A stretch of DNA of 64,000 nucleotides from positions 208,810 through 272,809 of the forward strand of contig JACAEM010000031.1 of the NCBI GenBank assembly GCA_013388855.1, written 5' to 3'. The stretch is from Chloroflexota bacterium. Its GTDB lineage: Bacteria; Chloroflexota; Anaerolineae; Anaerolineales; Villigracilaceae. This document shows, in pieces, positions 43,864 through 51,534 of this stretch (position 1 is its first letter; every line of letters starts with the position of its first letter). Made by a program: the position numbers and the translations under genes. The notes beneath the pieces are model-generated. The model saw nothing but the letters and a program-made list of their open reading frames with translations. It did no database searches and was not told where the DNA came from.

Positions 43864-44793
43864 CTATCCGCGTTTCCTTTTTCCTGCCTGCCGGAGTGCC
43901 CGCGCGATCTGCGCCGCAAGCCGGGCATTGTTCAACAGCAGGGACAGGTTCGCACGCATCGACTTGCCCTTGGTCAGCTCGTTAATTCTTTGGAGCAGAA
44001 ACGGCGTGACCTCCTGCCCGTGTTTTCCCTTCTCTTGCGCTTCTTTATTTGCCTGCCTGATAAACGGCTCCATCTCGGACGATGGGATGGCATCCGTTTC
44101 AGGGACTGGGTTCGCCACGAGGACCGCGCTCTGCAACCCCGCCTCCCAATGCATTTTCGCAAAATCGACGATATCCTGTGGGTTGTCGAGTTTCTCCGTG
44201 ACGCTAAGTCCACTTTCGCGCGAAAAGAACGCAGGAAAATCATCCGTGCCGTAGCCGATCACGGGAACGCTCATCGTTTCGAGATATTCCAAGGTGGCAG
44301 GCAGGTCAAGGATCGCCTTGGCGCCCGCGCAAACCACGATCATCGGGATGGACGCCAGAGCCTGCAAATCGGCTGAAATATCGAAGTGTGATTCGCGGTG
44401 CACGCCGCCGATCCCCCCGGTGGCGAAGACTTTGATACCCACATGTTTGCAGGCGAGCATCGTCCCGGCGACTGTCGTCCCGCCGCAGGCTTCATTCGTG
44501 ATGACCGCAGCGTATTCGCGCGGACTCACCTTGTACGGTTCCTTTTCGTTTGACAGCCTCTCCAGTTCGGCATCTGTCATACCGACATGGAGATACCCGT
44601 CGAGAAAACCGATGGTGGCGGGAGTCGCCCCTTCCTCCCGGACGGCACGTTCCATATCGCGCGCCAGTTGCAGGTTTTGCGGGCGCGGCAATCCGTGAGT
44701 CAACACAGTCGATTCGAGGGCGACGATGGGCAGGGGAATGCTCATCGCCCGTTTAACGTCATTGGATTTGATGATGTTGTCTGTGAATGGCAT
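43864..44793 (-). CDS. psuG: pseudouridine-5'-phosphate glycosidase
   Basis: 309 aa. It cleaves pseudouridine 5'-phosphate into uracil and ribose 5-phosphate. Family motifs: PIVALESTVLTHGLPRPQN, EEGATPATIGFLDGYLHVGMTD, TTVAGTMLACKHVGIKVFATGGIGGVHR (with the catalytic Lys region), DISADLQAL and VVCAGAKAILDLPATLEYLET. The ATG at 44793 gives an N-terminus slightly longer than in E. coli PsuG; ATG at 44745 is an alternative. The kinase PsuK is not adjacent. Confidence 0.93.
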   Translation of the reverse strand: MPFTDNIIKSNDVKRAMSIPLPIVALESTVLTHGLPRPQNLQLARDMERAVREEGATPATIGFLDGYLHVGMTDAELERLSNEKEPYKVSPREYAAVITNEACGGTTVAGTMLACKHVGIKVFATGGIGGVHRESHFDISADLQALASIPMIVVCAGAKAILDLPATLEYLETMSVPVIGYGTDDFPAFFSRESGLSVTEKLDNPQDIVDFAKMHWEAGLQSAVLVANPVPETDAIPSSEMEPFIRQANKEAQEKGKHGQEVTPFLLQRINELTKGKSMRANLSLLLNNARLAAQIARALRQAGKRKRG

Positions 44794-44810
44794 GATTTGT
44801 TCAACCAAAA

Positions 44811-46436
44811 TTATGATAGACCAATCCAGCGCAAGCCCAGGATATCGTCGATGTGCGAAATTGCCTGCCGCAGATTGGGTGACACCGCCTCTCCGTTTGC
44901 CTTCATAAGCTCTGCAACTTCGATTAGCTGCTGGCGGTAATCCAATAGAAGGAGGCGAATCGCGCTTCGTCTGTCATCTGTATCCGAAACCTTATTGTAG
45001 GATTCGACGGGCACATCTTGAATCAGGGACATCATTTTCAGCAGGATGGTCTCTTTTTCGAATTTGTTCAAGGCATCATCACTGCCTTTGCCCAGGTTTT
45101 CCCGGCTCAATTTCCATGCTTCGAGGTGTTTTTCAGGAACGATTTCGATAGGCGTCTTCCAGGTGCCGACGCCGATCCAATGCAACTCAACGCCCTTATC
45201 CCGTGCGCTTTTTGTAAACTCATCTGCAAATTGCGTGAACAGATTCGTGATCTTGTAACGCGGCATGAATTCGGGAGCCCGTTTCGTTTCTTTTCCTTTG
45301 GATGTGTCCTCTGCAAGCGTAGCCAATCGACTTTCCTCTTTGGCAAGCAATTCCTCGCGCTGTTTGGCTTTTTCGATTTCCGGCTGCCCGATGCTTGCCA
45401 GATACACGGTAAGATTACGTTCGCTCATGAAACCACCCAGTTTGCCACGAATCAGACCGATCATGTTGTTGATCCATGAGAATTCGAAAGCAGATGGGTT
45501 GGGCTGATCGGGGGTCACTTTCGACCCAGCGCTGTAAACAAGCCGTTCGATGGCCTTCTCGTCGAACGGATACGGTTCCTCGATGGTTGGTTTCTTTCCA
45601 TTTCGATGAACACTGAACATCAATCTCACATCTATTGCTGTGATTGGGATTCCATCCAAACTGCGGCTTTTCACTGAAGGCGACTTGTCATCCTGGTCGC
45701 GCAAGTCAACGTAATGATCGCGAATGTCGATTGCCTGGCGGAAACGCTCAAATCCCTCGAGAGTGGCTTTACCGCCTTTTTCCTTCCCTGTGGGACCAAT
45801 AACGTGAGGAGTGCCATCAGGCTTTTCGAACAGGGCAACAGAATCCAGGTCAACAATAACCTTGCCGGGACCGCCGATCAAATAGTTTGGCGAGGAGCGA
45901 TGCTCATCGTAAATTTCCCCTTTCGTGATGCGGATCACATCATCACTCCCAGTCAATGCGACCTCCATGATGAATCTTCTGGCAACCGATACATCATTCA
46001 GTTCAAAGATATCTGACAGATATAACCCGGCGGAATGAAGTGCAATGAAGAAAGCCGCAAGAAAAATGGGGAGGTATTGCAGGGTGCGCGGATTGGTGTA
46101 GGCTCCGAGTACGAAGAAAGCGAATTCAGCGATTGCGTCTCTGCCCTGGAGTTGAAGAGATTCTGCATACATCGGATTCAATAGATATCGGAACAGCGAT
46201 TGAGTGTAAGTGACCCAATTAGCCAGGGAATACTCCTCGGTCACGATAATGCTGACTACGAAACCACTGAGGATGAAGATAAAGAGCAGATAAGACATCC
46301 GATTCCGGGCTTTTTCAGGTCTCAGATCGAATATCCGGTTCAGGAACGCGTCTCTCAGCCGAGTGAACAACTCCTCGAACAGGCGTCGTTCCTTTTGCAA
46401 GGCGGTTTCGGTGACGGGAGGCGTGGGTGTGGTCAT
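44811..46436 (-). CDS. SPFH/band-7-like membrane protein (second of a tandem pair)
   Basis: 541 aa. Two or three membrane helices between ~48 and 142 are followed by an SPFH-like region (DDVIRITKGEIYDEHRSSPNYLIGGPGKVIVDLDSVALFEKPDG..., then SLDGIPITAIDVRLMFSVHR) and a coiled-coil, Glu/Lys-rich C-terminal half. The ATG overlaps the TGA of the upstream gene (ATGA), so the two products are made together, as for HflK/HflC or flotillin pairs. It is likely a membrane scaffold. Similarity is recognised by pattern only. Confidence 0.6.
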   Translation of the reverse strand: MTTPTPPVTETALQKERRLFEELFTRLRDAFLNRIFDLRPEKARNRMSYLLFIFILSGFVVSIIVTEEYSLANWVTYTQSLFRYLLNPMYAESLQLQGRDAIAEFAFFVLGAYTNPRTLQYLPIFLAAFFIALHSAGLYLSDIFELNDVSVARRFIMEVALTGSDDVIRITKGEIYDEHRSSPNYLIGGPGKVIVDLDSVALFEKPDGTPHVIGPTGKEKGGKATLEGFERFRQAIDIRDHYVDLRDQDDKSPSVKSRSLDGIPITAIDVRLMFSVHRNGKKPTIEEPYPFDEKAIERLVYSAGSKVTPDQPNPSAFEFSWINNMIGLIRGKLGGFMSERNLTVYLASIGQPEIEKAKQREELLAKEESRLATLAEDTSKGKETKRAPEFMPRYKITNLFTQFADEFTKSARDKGVELHWIGVGTWKTPIEIVPEKHLEAWKLSRENLGKGSDDALNKFEKETILLKMMSLIQDVPVESYNKVSDTDDRRSAIRLLLLDYRQQLIEVAELMKANGEAVSPNLRQAISHIDDILGLRWIGLS

Positions 46437-48094
46437 TTTCCGTCCGCCTCAATCCATTTGATCATGTCTTCGATGTCCTGCATTTCCGTGGTCATTCGAC
46501 GTCGCAATTGTTCATTGCTGCGGATCAGGGCATGCGAGCGCAGGATCAGTGCCTTGAGTGCCCCCTTGGGACTGGGTTTCCCGGCTTTTGCCAGATCGTT
46601 AATCTCACGGCTCAATGCCTCGACGTATTGCCGTTTTGCCTTCTCTTCAGCGGCTTTTTCAATGATGTTCCTGCGCCGGTCGATTTGCTCGCTCTCAGCC
46701 TTGGCATTGCTCAGCCAAGAGGCGTTCCAAGCTTTGATGATCGACTCTTCCACGGTAGGGTTGAAACGCGGATTGTTGATGCTTACACTGAGGACCTTCA
46801 GCCCGCGATCTTTCAACAAATAATACTCCGGACTCATGATCGTACCTTCGCCGCGGCGACCGGTGTCATCGAGAATGTCCACTTCCGCCTGGGTGAGGCG
46901 CGCCTTGACCATGTCATTGATTACCTGGAGGGCGGTCTTCTTTTGGGGTTCACTCTTGGTCTTTGCAGGCTGGAACACGGGCGGTTGTGAAGATACCGTC
47001 TCTTTTTTCTTATCCTCCTCTTTTTTCTCCAGCCACTTGATTATCCTGTCCATGCGTACATTAAGAAAGCGGAGCATCGCTGTCAGAGCATCCTGCAGAG
47101 TCTCCCGGTTCGCGCTCATCTGAATGGGCTGGCTTAGCAGATCCACCTCTTCCTCTGTCGGTTCAGGCAGTTGGGGCGGCGGCGGTGGGACCACCTGATC
47201 GGGTTTGAACAACTCATCGAGCGTGAATTTGGCGGCGTATTCGCGCCACACATCCACTGCCAGAACAGCCGGAAGCTGGTTCCATGCCACGCGATGGCGG
47301 GGCGAATCGGGTCGTTCATTGGGTTTGATTCCCTCGCCAAGAATCGCCTTGCGTACGGCTTCTTTATCTTTTTCCTCGTTCTCTTTATCCTTTTTGGTAA
47401 TCCCCGTTCGGAATCCGAACCGGGAGCCAGGTTGCCCCTCTTTCGGGAACCCAGTATCCACCCGGAATGTTACCGAGATGTTGGGGACGATTTCGATACC
47501 ATCCCGTGTCAGCGCACTGACTTGCTTGCGGCGATCTTGCACCGCGTTAAATTCCGCATCGTCCTGCCCCTCTTTTTTGTCATCGAAGGGTTTGTCTGTT
47601 TCTTTCGGCCCGATGGATTGTGATTGGTTGTGCAGGTCAACCGTTCCTGCCAGAAATTCCTTGTTCTCGATGAAATGCACCCCAGGACCGATCGTCCGTT
47701 TAACGGCTACCGCTGTGCGGATGACTGCCGCGCTGGCTGAATCCAGCCACAACACCCCGGGTCCTTTTTTTCTTTCCTCGCCTTCGCGCATGACCAGATG
47801 CCCGTCGCGAATAAAGATGGCGGGACCGTGACCGCCGAAGAGGTAGGTGATCAGACGGTCAAAGATTTTCTGCCGGTCGCGGAACGTGCGCACAGGCAGA
47901 ACAAATTGTGCAAAAAACGCCATCCATAAGACCAGCAATAAAGGAAAGACACAGACCAGGTCTATGAAAATATCCACCTCGCTGGCGACGAAGCCACCCA
48001 TGCGAACGATTTGCCAGCCATAGACCACGAATAGAATAATCAGCCAGCCGGCGATATAGAACCATGGTCTTTTGTAGAAGGGGGTATCGTCCAT
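46433..48094 (-). CDS. SPFH/band-7-like membrane protein (first of a tandem pair)
   Basis: 553 aa. Two helices (~11-30 and ~42-66) precede an SPFH-like region (GGHGPAIFIRDGHLVMREGEERKKGPGVLWLDSASAAVIRT, IGPGVHFIENKEFLAGTVDL, VSALTRDGIEIVPNISVTFRVD), a Pro-rich insert and a C-terminal coiled coil with SINNPRFNPTVEESIIKAWNASWL. The ATG at 48094 is preferred over a GTG at 48121 because a TATAAA box sits inside the would-be extension. It is coupled to the following homologous-looking gene. Confidence 0.6.
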   Translation of the reverse strand: MDDTPFYKRPWFYIAGWLIILFVVYGWQIVRMGGFVASEVDIFIDLVCVFPLLLVLWMAFFAQFVLPVRTFRDRQKIFDRLITYLFGGHGPAIFIRDGHLVMREGEERKKGPGVLWLDSASAAVIRTAVAVKRTIGPGVHFIENKEFLAGTVDLHNQSQSIGPKETDKPFDDKKEGQDDAEFNAVQDRRKQVSALTRDGIEIVPNISVTFRVDTGFPKEGQPGSRFGFRTGITKKDKENEEKDKEAVRKAILGEGIKPNERPDSPRHRVAWNQLPAVLAVDVWREYAAKFTLDELFKPDQVVPPPPPQLPEPTEEEVDLLSQPIQMSANRETLQDALTAMLRFLNVRMDRIIKWLEKKEEDKKKETVSSQPPVFQPAKTKSEPQKKTALQVINDMVKARLTQAEVDILDDTGRRGEGTIMSPEYYLLKDRGLKVLSVSINNPRFNPTVEESIIKAWNASWLSNAKAESEQIDRRRNIIEKAAEEKAKRQYVEALSREINDLAKAGKPSPKGALKALILRSHALIRSNEQLRRRMTTEMQDIEDMIKWIEADGK

Positions 48095-48159
48095 GTTGTT
48101 GAATTTTATATCAAAACTCACTAAATAGCCAACGGGTAAATCCAGTTACAATTGAAATC

Positions 48160-48813
48160 ATGCTCCACGTTGAGTTTCACTGCCATACAAATGCTTCCAA
48201 AGACTCCCTGACCACCCCACAAGAATTGGTGGAGACCTGCCGCCGAAAGAAAATCGACCGCGTGATTGTTACCGACCATAATTCCATCGCGGGAGCGCGG
48301 GCGGCTCAGGCGCTGGACCCGGAGCGGGTCATTGTGGGGGAGGAGATTATGACCACCAAAGGCGAAATTCTTGCCGCGTTTGTGGCGGAGGAGGTCCCTG
48401 TGGGGCTGACGCCGCAGGAAACGATCCAGAGGCTGCGGGAGCAGGGCGCGTTCATCAGCGTTTCGCACCCGTTCGACCGATTCCGTTCGGGCGGCTGGAG
48501 GGAGCCTGACTTGCTCGAGATCCTGCCTTTGGTCGACGCGATCGAAGTGTACAACTCGCGGTGTATGCTTCCCGCCTTCAACCGCGAGGCGCGCTGGTTT
48601 GCGGAAAAACATAACATACCGGGAACGGTCGGGTCGGACGCGCACGCGGCGTTCGAACTGGGGCGAAGTGTCCTTTTGCTGGAGACGTTCGAGGGTCCGG
48701 ATGGGATGCGAAAAGTCATCCGAAACGGAGTTCGAAGGACGCGCTGGTCGCCTCCGTGGTTCCATTTTACATCCCGGTATGCCTCCATTCAAAAGAAACA
48801 AAAAGAGTCTTGA
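48160..48813 (+). CDS. PHP-domain metal-dependent phosphoesterase
   Basis: 217 aa. PHP motifs: EFHCHTNASKDS, IVTDHNSIAGA, GEEIMT, FISVSHPFDR, and a final GSDAHA. These supply the tri-metal site of PHP hydrolases (histidinol phosphatase, TrpH/RnaAM-like 3'-5' nucleases). The short single-domain form makes a nuclease or phosphatase equally possible. It is divergent from the SPFH-like pair. Its stop overlaps the cspA -35 box. Confidence 0.85.
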   Translation: MLHVEFHCHTNASKDSLTTPQELVETCRRKKIDRVIVTDHNSIAGARAAQALDPERVIVGEEIMTTKGEILAAFVAEEVPVGLTPQETIQRLREQGAFISVSHPFDRFRSGGWREPDLLEILPLVDAIEVYNSRCMLPAFNREARWFAEKHNIPGTVGSDAHAAFELGRSVLLLETFEGPDGMRKVIRNGVRRTRWSPPWFHFTSRYASIQKKQKES

Positions 48814-48887
48814 CATGGATTTTCAGGCGTGATAATCTTGGATGCACGTGCCCGGTACGCCTTCGAAAGCGGTGAGGCGAACGGGCA
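48810..48887 (+). promoter_or_regulatory. cold-shock gene promoter and structured leader
   Basis: TTGACA (48810-48815), 17-nt spacer and TAATCT (48833-48838), followed by a 5' leader hairpin TGCCCG-gta-CGCC ... GGCG-aa-CGGGCA (48849-48887). A structured leader is usual for cspA-type mRNAs whose translation responds to temperature. Confidence 0.65.
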
Positions 48888-48917
48888 TAAATTTTTTCTC
48901 AGCAGGAGAGTTGTAAG

Positions 48918-49130
48918 ATGTCAGAACGTTTTGTTGGAACCGTGAAGTGGTTCAACGCCACAAAGGGCTATGGCTTCATTGGCCGAGAGAATGGCGAAGA
49001 TGTGTTCGTTCACTTCAGCGCTATTCAGTCCGATGGCTACCGCAAGCTCGAGGCTGAACAGAAGGTGGAGTTTTCCATCGAGGAAGGTCCGAAAGGTCTG
49101 CAGGCTGCCAACGTGGTGCCCCTCTCGTAA
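48918..49130 (+). CDS. cold-shock domain protein
   Basis: 70 aa, the typical CspA size. RNP1-like [13 protein letters not shown] and RNP2-like VFVHFSAI lie in a single OB-fold that binds single-stranded RNA/DNA and melts mRNA structure. AGGAG precedes the ATG. The promoter and leader hairpin upstream and the terminator downstream make it a self-contained unit. Confidence 0.95.
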   Translation: MSERFVGTVKWFNATKGYGFIGRENGEDVFVHFSAIQSDGYRKLEAEQKVEFSIEEGPKGLQAANVVPLS

Positions 49131-49155
49131 GACTGCTGTACAGTTTTGCGAACCG

Positions 49156-49188
49156 AACAGAGTTGCCGTGAGGCAGCTCTGTTTTTTT
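49156..49188 (+). terminator. terminator of the cold-shock gene
   Basis: ACAGAG-TTGCC / GGCAG-CTCTGT stem, loop GTGA, followed by TTTTTTTAA. Confidence 0.9.
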
Positions 49189-49352
49189 AATCTTTCTCTT
49201 AGAATTTTGACCTGAATAATAGGAAATTATGGGGATATGGTCATTTCATTATTGTAATTTTATGGTTATTTTCATCATTTGTATTTTATTTCCATACGTT
49301 TCATAATAATTGGCAGTAACTTTTTTCACCCTTTGACGACTTCTGGTTATAT
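49189..49352. other. AT-rich upstream region of the multiheme operon
   Basis: A 164-bp AT-rich island ahead of the five-gene redox operon. Several A/T tracts and TTGAC-like hexamers occur (for example near 49206 and 49333), but I cannot pick a promoter with correct spacing, and no clear palindrome. The ferredoxin-like ATG at 49353 has no strong ribosome-binding site. Confidence 0.5.
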
Positions 49353-49619
49353 ATGGGACTATTTTCAATTCTCAAACGTGATGCGGATAGACATACGGTT
49401 CTTTCTGCGGGACATGTGGTCCCGGATTCCGCCCGTTGTGTGCAGTGCGGAATCTGTTCCTACAATTGCCCGATTGGCATCGATGTCCGCGGTCATGCCT
49501 GGCGCGGTGCGCCGGTCATTCACAGCCAATGCCTGACCTGCGGCGAATGCGTGGCGCGTTGTCCGCGCGGGGTGCTCCGCTTCGAGAAGACGGATTTATT
49601 CATCGGGAGGGAATCGTGA
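49353..49619 (+). CDS. 2x[4Fe-4S] ferredoxin-like protein
   Basis: 88 aa. Two cluster motifs are visible, CVQCGICSYNCP (29-40) and CLTCGECVARCP (60-71), each C-x2-C-x2-C-x3-C-P, so two [4Fe-4S] clusters are predicted in a small cytosolic protein. The stop overlaps the GTG start of the FAD oxidoreductase (GTGA). I infer that it works as electron partner of that enzyme. The N-terminus lacks a signal peptide. Confidence 0.85.
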   Translation: MGLFSILKRDADRHTVLSAGHVVPDSARCVQCGICSYNCPIGIDVRGHAWRGAPVIHSQCLTCGECVARCPRGVLRFEKTDLFIGRES

Positions 49620-50929
49620 GATACGTCATTGTCGGCTTTGGCGTTGCGGGCATCGCGGCAATCGAAGCGATCCGTTCGGTGGACAAAGAGAACGAGATTG
49701 TGCTTGTTGGAGACGACCCAAATGGGTTCTATTCCCGTCCCGGACTGGCGTATTTTCTCACTGGCGAGCTGCATGATAAAGCGCTTTATCCGCGTACGGC
49801 GAACGATTTCAAACGATTGCGGTTCAATACCATTCGCGGGCGGGTGACAAGGATCGTACGCGAAAAGCAGGAATTGGAGATCGAGGGTAAACCGCCGCTG
49901 ATGTACGATCGTCTGTTGTTGGCTGTGGGGGCGCAGGCAATGCCCCTCGAAGTGCCCGGAGCGAACCTGGACGGCGTGCTCAAACTCGACCATCTGGAAG
50001 ATGCGAAGAAAATTCTGAAGTATGCGCGCCGCGGTAAAACAGCTGTTGTGGTGGGCGGCGGGATCACTGCTCTTGAGCTTGTGGAGGGATTCGTCGCCCG
50101 CGGGGTGAAGGTTCATTATTTATTGCGCGGCGACCGATATTGGAGCAATGTTCTCGACGAGCAGGAATCGAGAATTGTGGAACACCGTTTAGAGGAAGAG
50201 GATGTAGCCCTGCACTATCATGCCGAGGTTACCGAGGTCATCGGCAGGAATGGGCGCGTTCATGGTATCCGCCTGTTGGATGGCAAAGTGCTGAAATGCG
50301 ATCTTGTGGCGTATGCCATTGGAATTCGGGCAAGAACCGAACTGGCAAAACAATCCGGGCTTGCCATTGACCGCGGCATCCTGGTGAATGAGTATTTGCA
50401 GACGAATGACCCCATCATCTTTGCGGCTGGCGATGTGGCACAGGCATACGATCCGCTGACAAAACGCTCCATTCTGGACAGTTTGTGGGGACCTGCGCGC
50501 CAACAGGGATACACCGCCGGGTTGAACATGGCTGGCAAAAAGACCGCGTATATCAAATCCGCGCCGTTCAATGTTACCCGCCTGGCAGGGTTGACAACGA
50601 CCATCATCGGCACAGTTGGGCGCGGCAAGGATGACGATCTGGTGGGCATTGCACGCGGTGACAGCGAAACCTGGCGCCATCTGCCTGAGGCAATCGTGGC
50701 ACAGACCGGGTTCGAGGTGAATCGACTACGTCTGTTGGTGGGGGAGAAGAAATTGCTCGGTGCAATCGTAATGGGCGACCAGAAACTGTCGTTCCCTTTG
50801 GAGAAGATCGTCTCAGGGAACGTGGACATTTCACCGATCCGCGAGAAGTTACTGGCGCCAAATGCAAGGGTGGGTGATATTGTCGCCGATTTCTGGAGCA
50901 ATTATCAAACTACGGCTGTAAAGAAGTAG
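49616..50929 (+). CDS. FAD/NAD(P)-dependent oxidoreductase (NirB N-terminal/NADH oxidase-like)
   Basis: 437 aa. FAD-binding Rossmann motif GFGVAGIAA at the N-terminus, NAD(P)-binding VVVGGGITALELVEGF near 143, and the FAD-closing IIFAAGDVAQAYDP. GTG start with GGGAGG upstream and a 4-bp overlap with the ferredoxin-like gene. It belongs to the pyridine nucleotide-disulfide oxidoreductase class; no redox-active CXXXXC is seen. I infer that it moves electrons between NAD(P)H and the ferredoxin or the membrane cytochrome b encoded next. The direction of flow is not determined. Confidence 0.88.
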   Translation: MRYVIVGFGVAGIAAIEAIRSVDKENEIVLVGDDPNGFYSRPGLAYFLTGELHDKALYPRTANDFKRLRFNTIRGRVTRIVREKQELEIEGKPPLMYDRLLLAVGAQAMPLEVPGANLDGVLKLDHLEDAKKILKYARRGKTAVVVGGGITALELVEGFVARGVKVHYLLRGDRYWSNVLDEQESRIVEHRLEEEDVALHYHAEVTEVIGRNGRVHGIRLLDGKVLKCDLVAYAIGIRARTELAKQSGLAIDRGILVNEYLQTNDPIIFAAGDVAQAYDPLTKRSILDSLWGPARQQGYTAGLNMAGKKTAYIKSAPFNVTRLAGLTTTIIGTVGRGKDDDLVGIARGDSETWRHLPEAIVAQTGFEVNRLRLLVGEKKLLGAIVMGDQKLSFPLEKIVSGNVDISPIREKLLAPNARVGDIVADFWSNYQTTAVKK

Positions 50930-50951
50930 CCGCACCAATTTCGGAGGAGAT

Positions 50952-51506
50952 ATGCTTCGTGGAAACAAGGAACTCTGGGCAGCTTTTATTGTGATGGTGT
51001 TAATCACCGCGGCTTATGGCGTGGTGGTCTTCTTTACGCGCGAGATTCCGCCTGCCAGTGAATTGTTCGGACACGGAATTGGGATCGTCGGATTCGTCTT
51101 CATGCTGATGACCGAGACGCTGTACAGTCTCAGGAAGCGGAGTCGCAGTGTGCGTTGGGGCAGGATGTCCACCTGGTTGCAACTCCACATTTTTACGGGC
51201 TTGGTGGGTCCCTACATGGTGTTGCTGCACACCTCATGGAAATTTAACGGACTTGCCGGCGTTACCACGTTATTGACGATCATCATCGTGGTCAGCGGTT
51301 TCATCGGACGATATATTTTCACCCGTATTCCGCGCACGCTGGATGGGCTGGAGATCGAAGGCACGCTTTCGCAGGAGGCGCTCAAGCAGGCACGACGTCT
51401 CATGGCGCTCTGGCATACGATCCATATCCCGATAGGGATGGCATTGTTCATTTCCGCTTTTGTGCATATCGGAGCCGCGTTGTATTACGCTACATTCCTG
51501 AAATAA
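50952..51506 (+). CDS. predicted diheme cytochrome b membrane protein
   Basis: 184 aa with about five helices (10-28, 40-58, 76-96, 101-122, 153-178). Histidines pair within helices as His79-x13-His93 and His158-x13-His172, the spacing used by bc1-type cytochromes b to hold two stacked hemes across a membrane; His41 and His155 are additional. GGAGGAG precedes the ATG. Placed between a cytosolic FAD enzyme and extracytoplasmic multiheme cytochromes, it is the likely trans-membrane electron step. The family name is not certain. Confidence 0.75.
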   Translation: MLRGNKELWAAFIVMVLITAAYGVVVFFTREIPPASELFGHGIGIVGFVFMLMTETLYSLRKRSRSVRWGRMSTWLQLHIFTGLVGPYMVLLHTSWKFNGLAGVTTLLTIIIVVSGFIGRYIFTRIPRTLDGLEIEGTLSQEALKQARRLMALWHTIHIPIGMALFISAFVHIGAALYYATFLK

Positions 51507-51534
51507 CTTTATTGATATCGATAAGGAGGAGCGT

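Noticed and set aside
49616..50929. Assimilatory nitrite reductase NirB
   Set aside because: Only the FAD/NAD(P) part is present; there are no siroheme or [4Fe-4S] reductase domains and no NirD gene.
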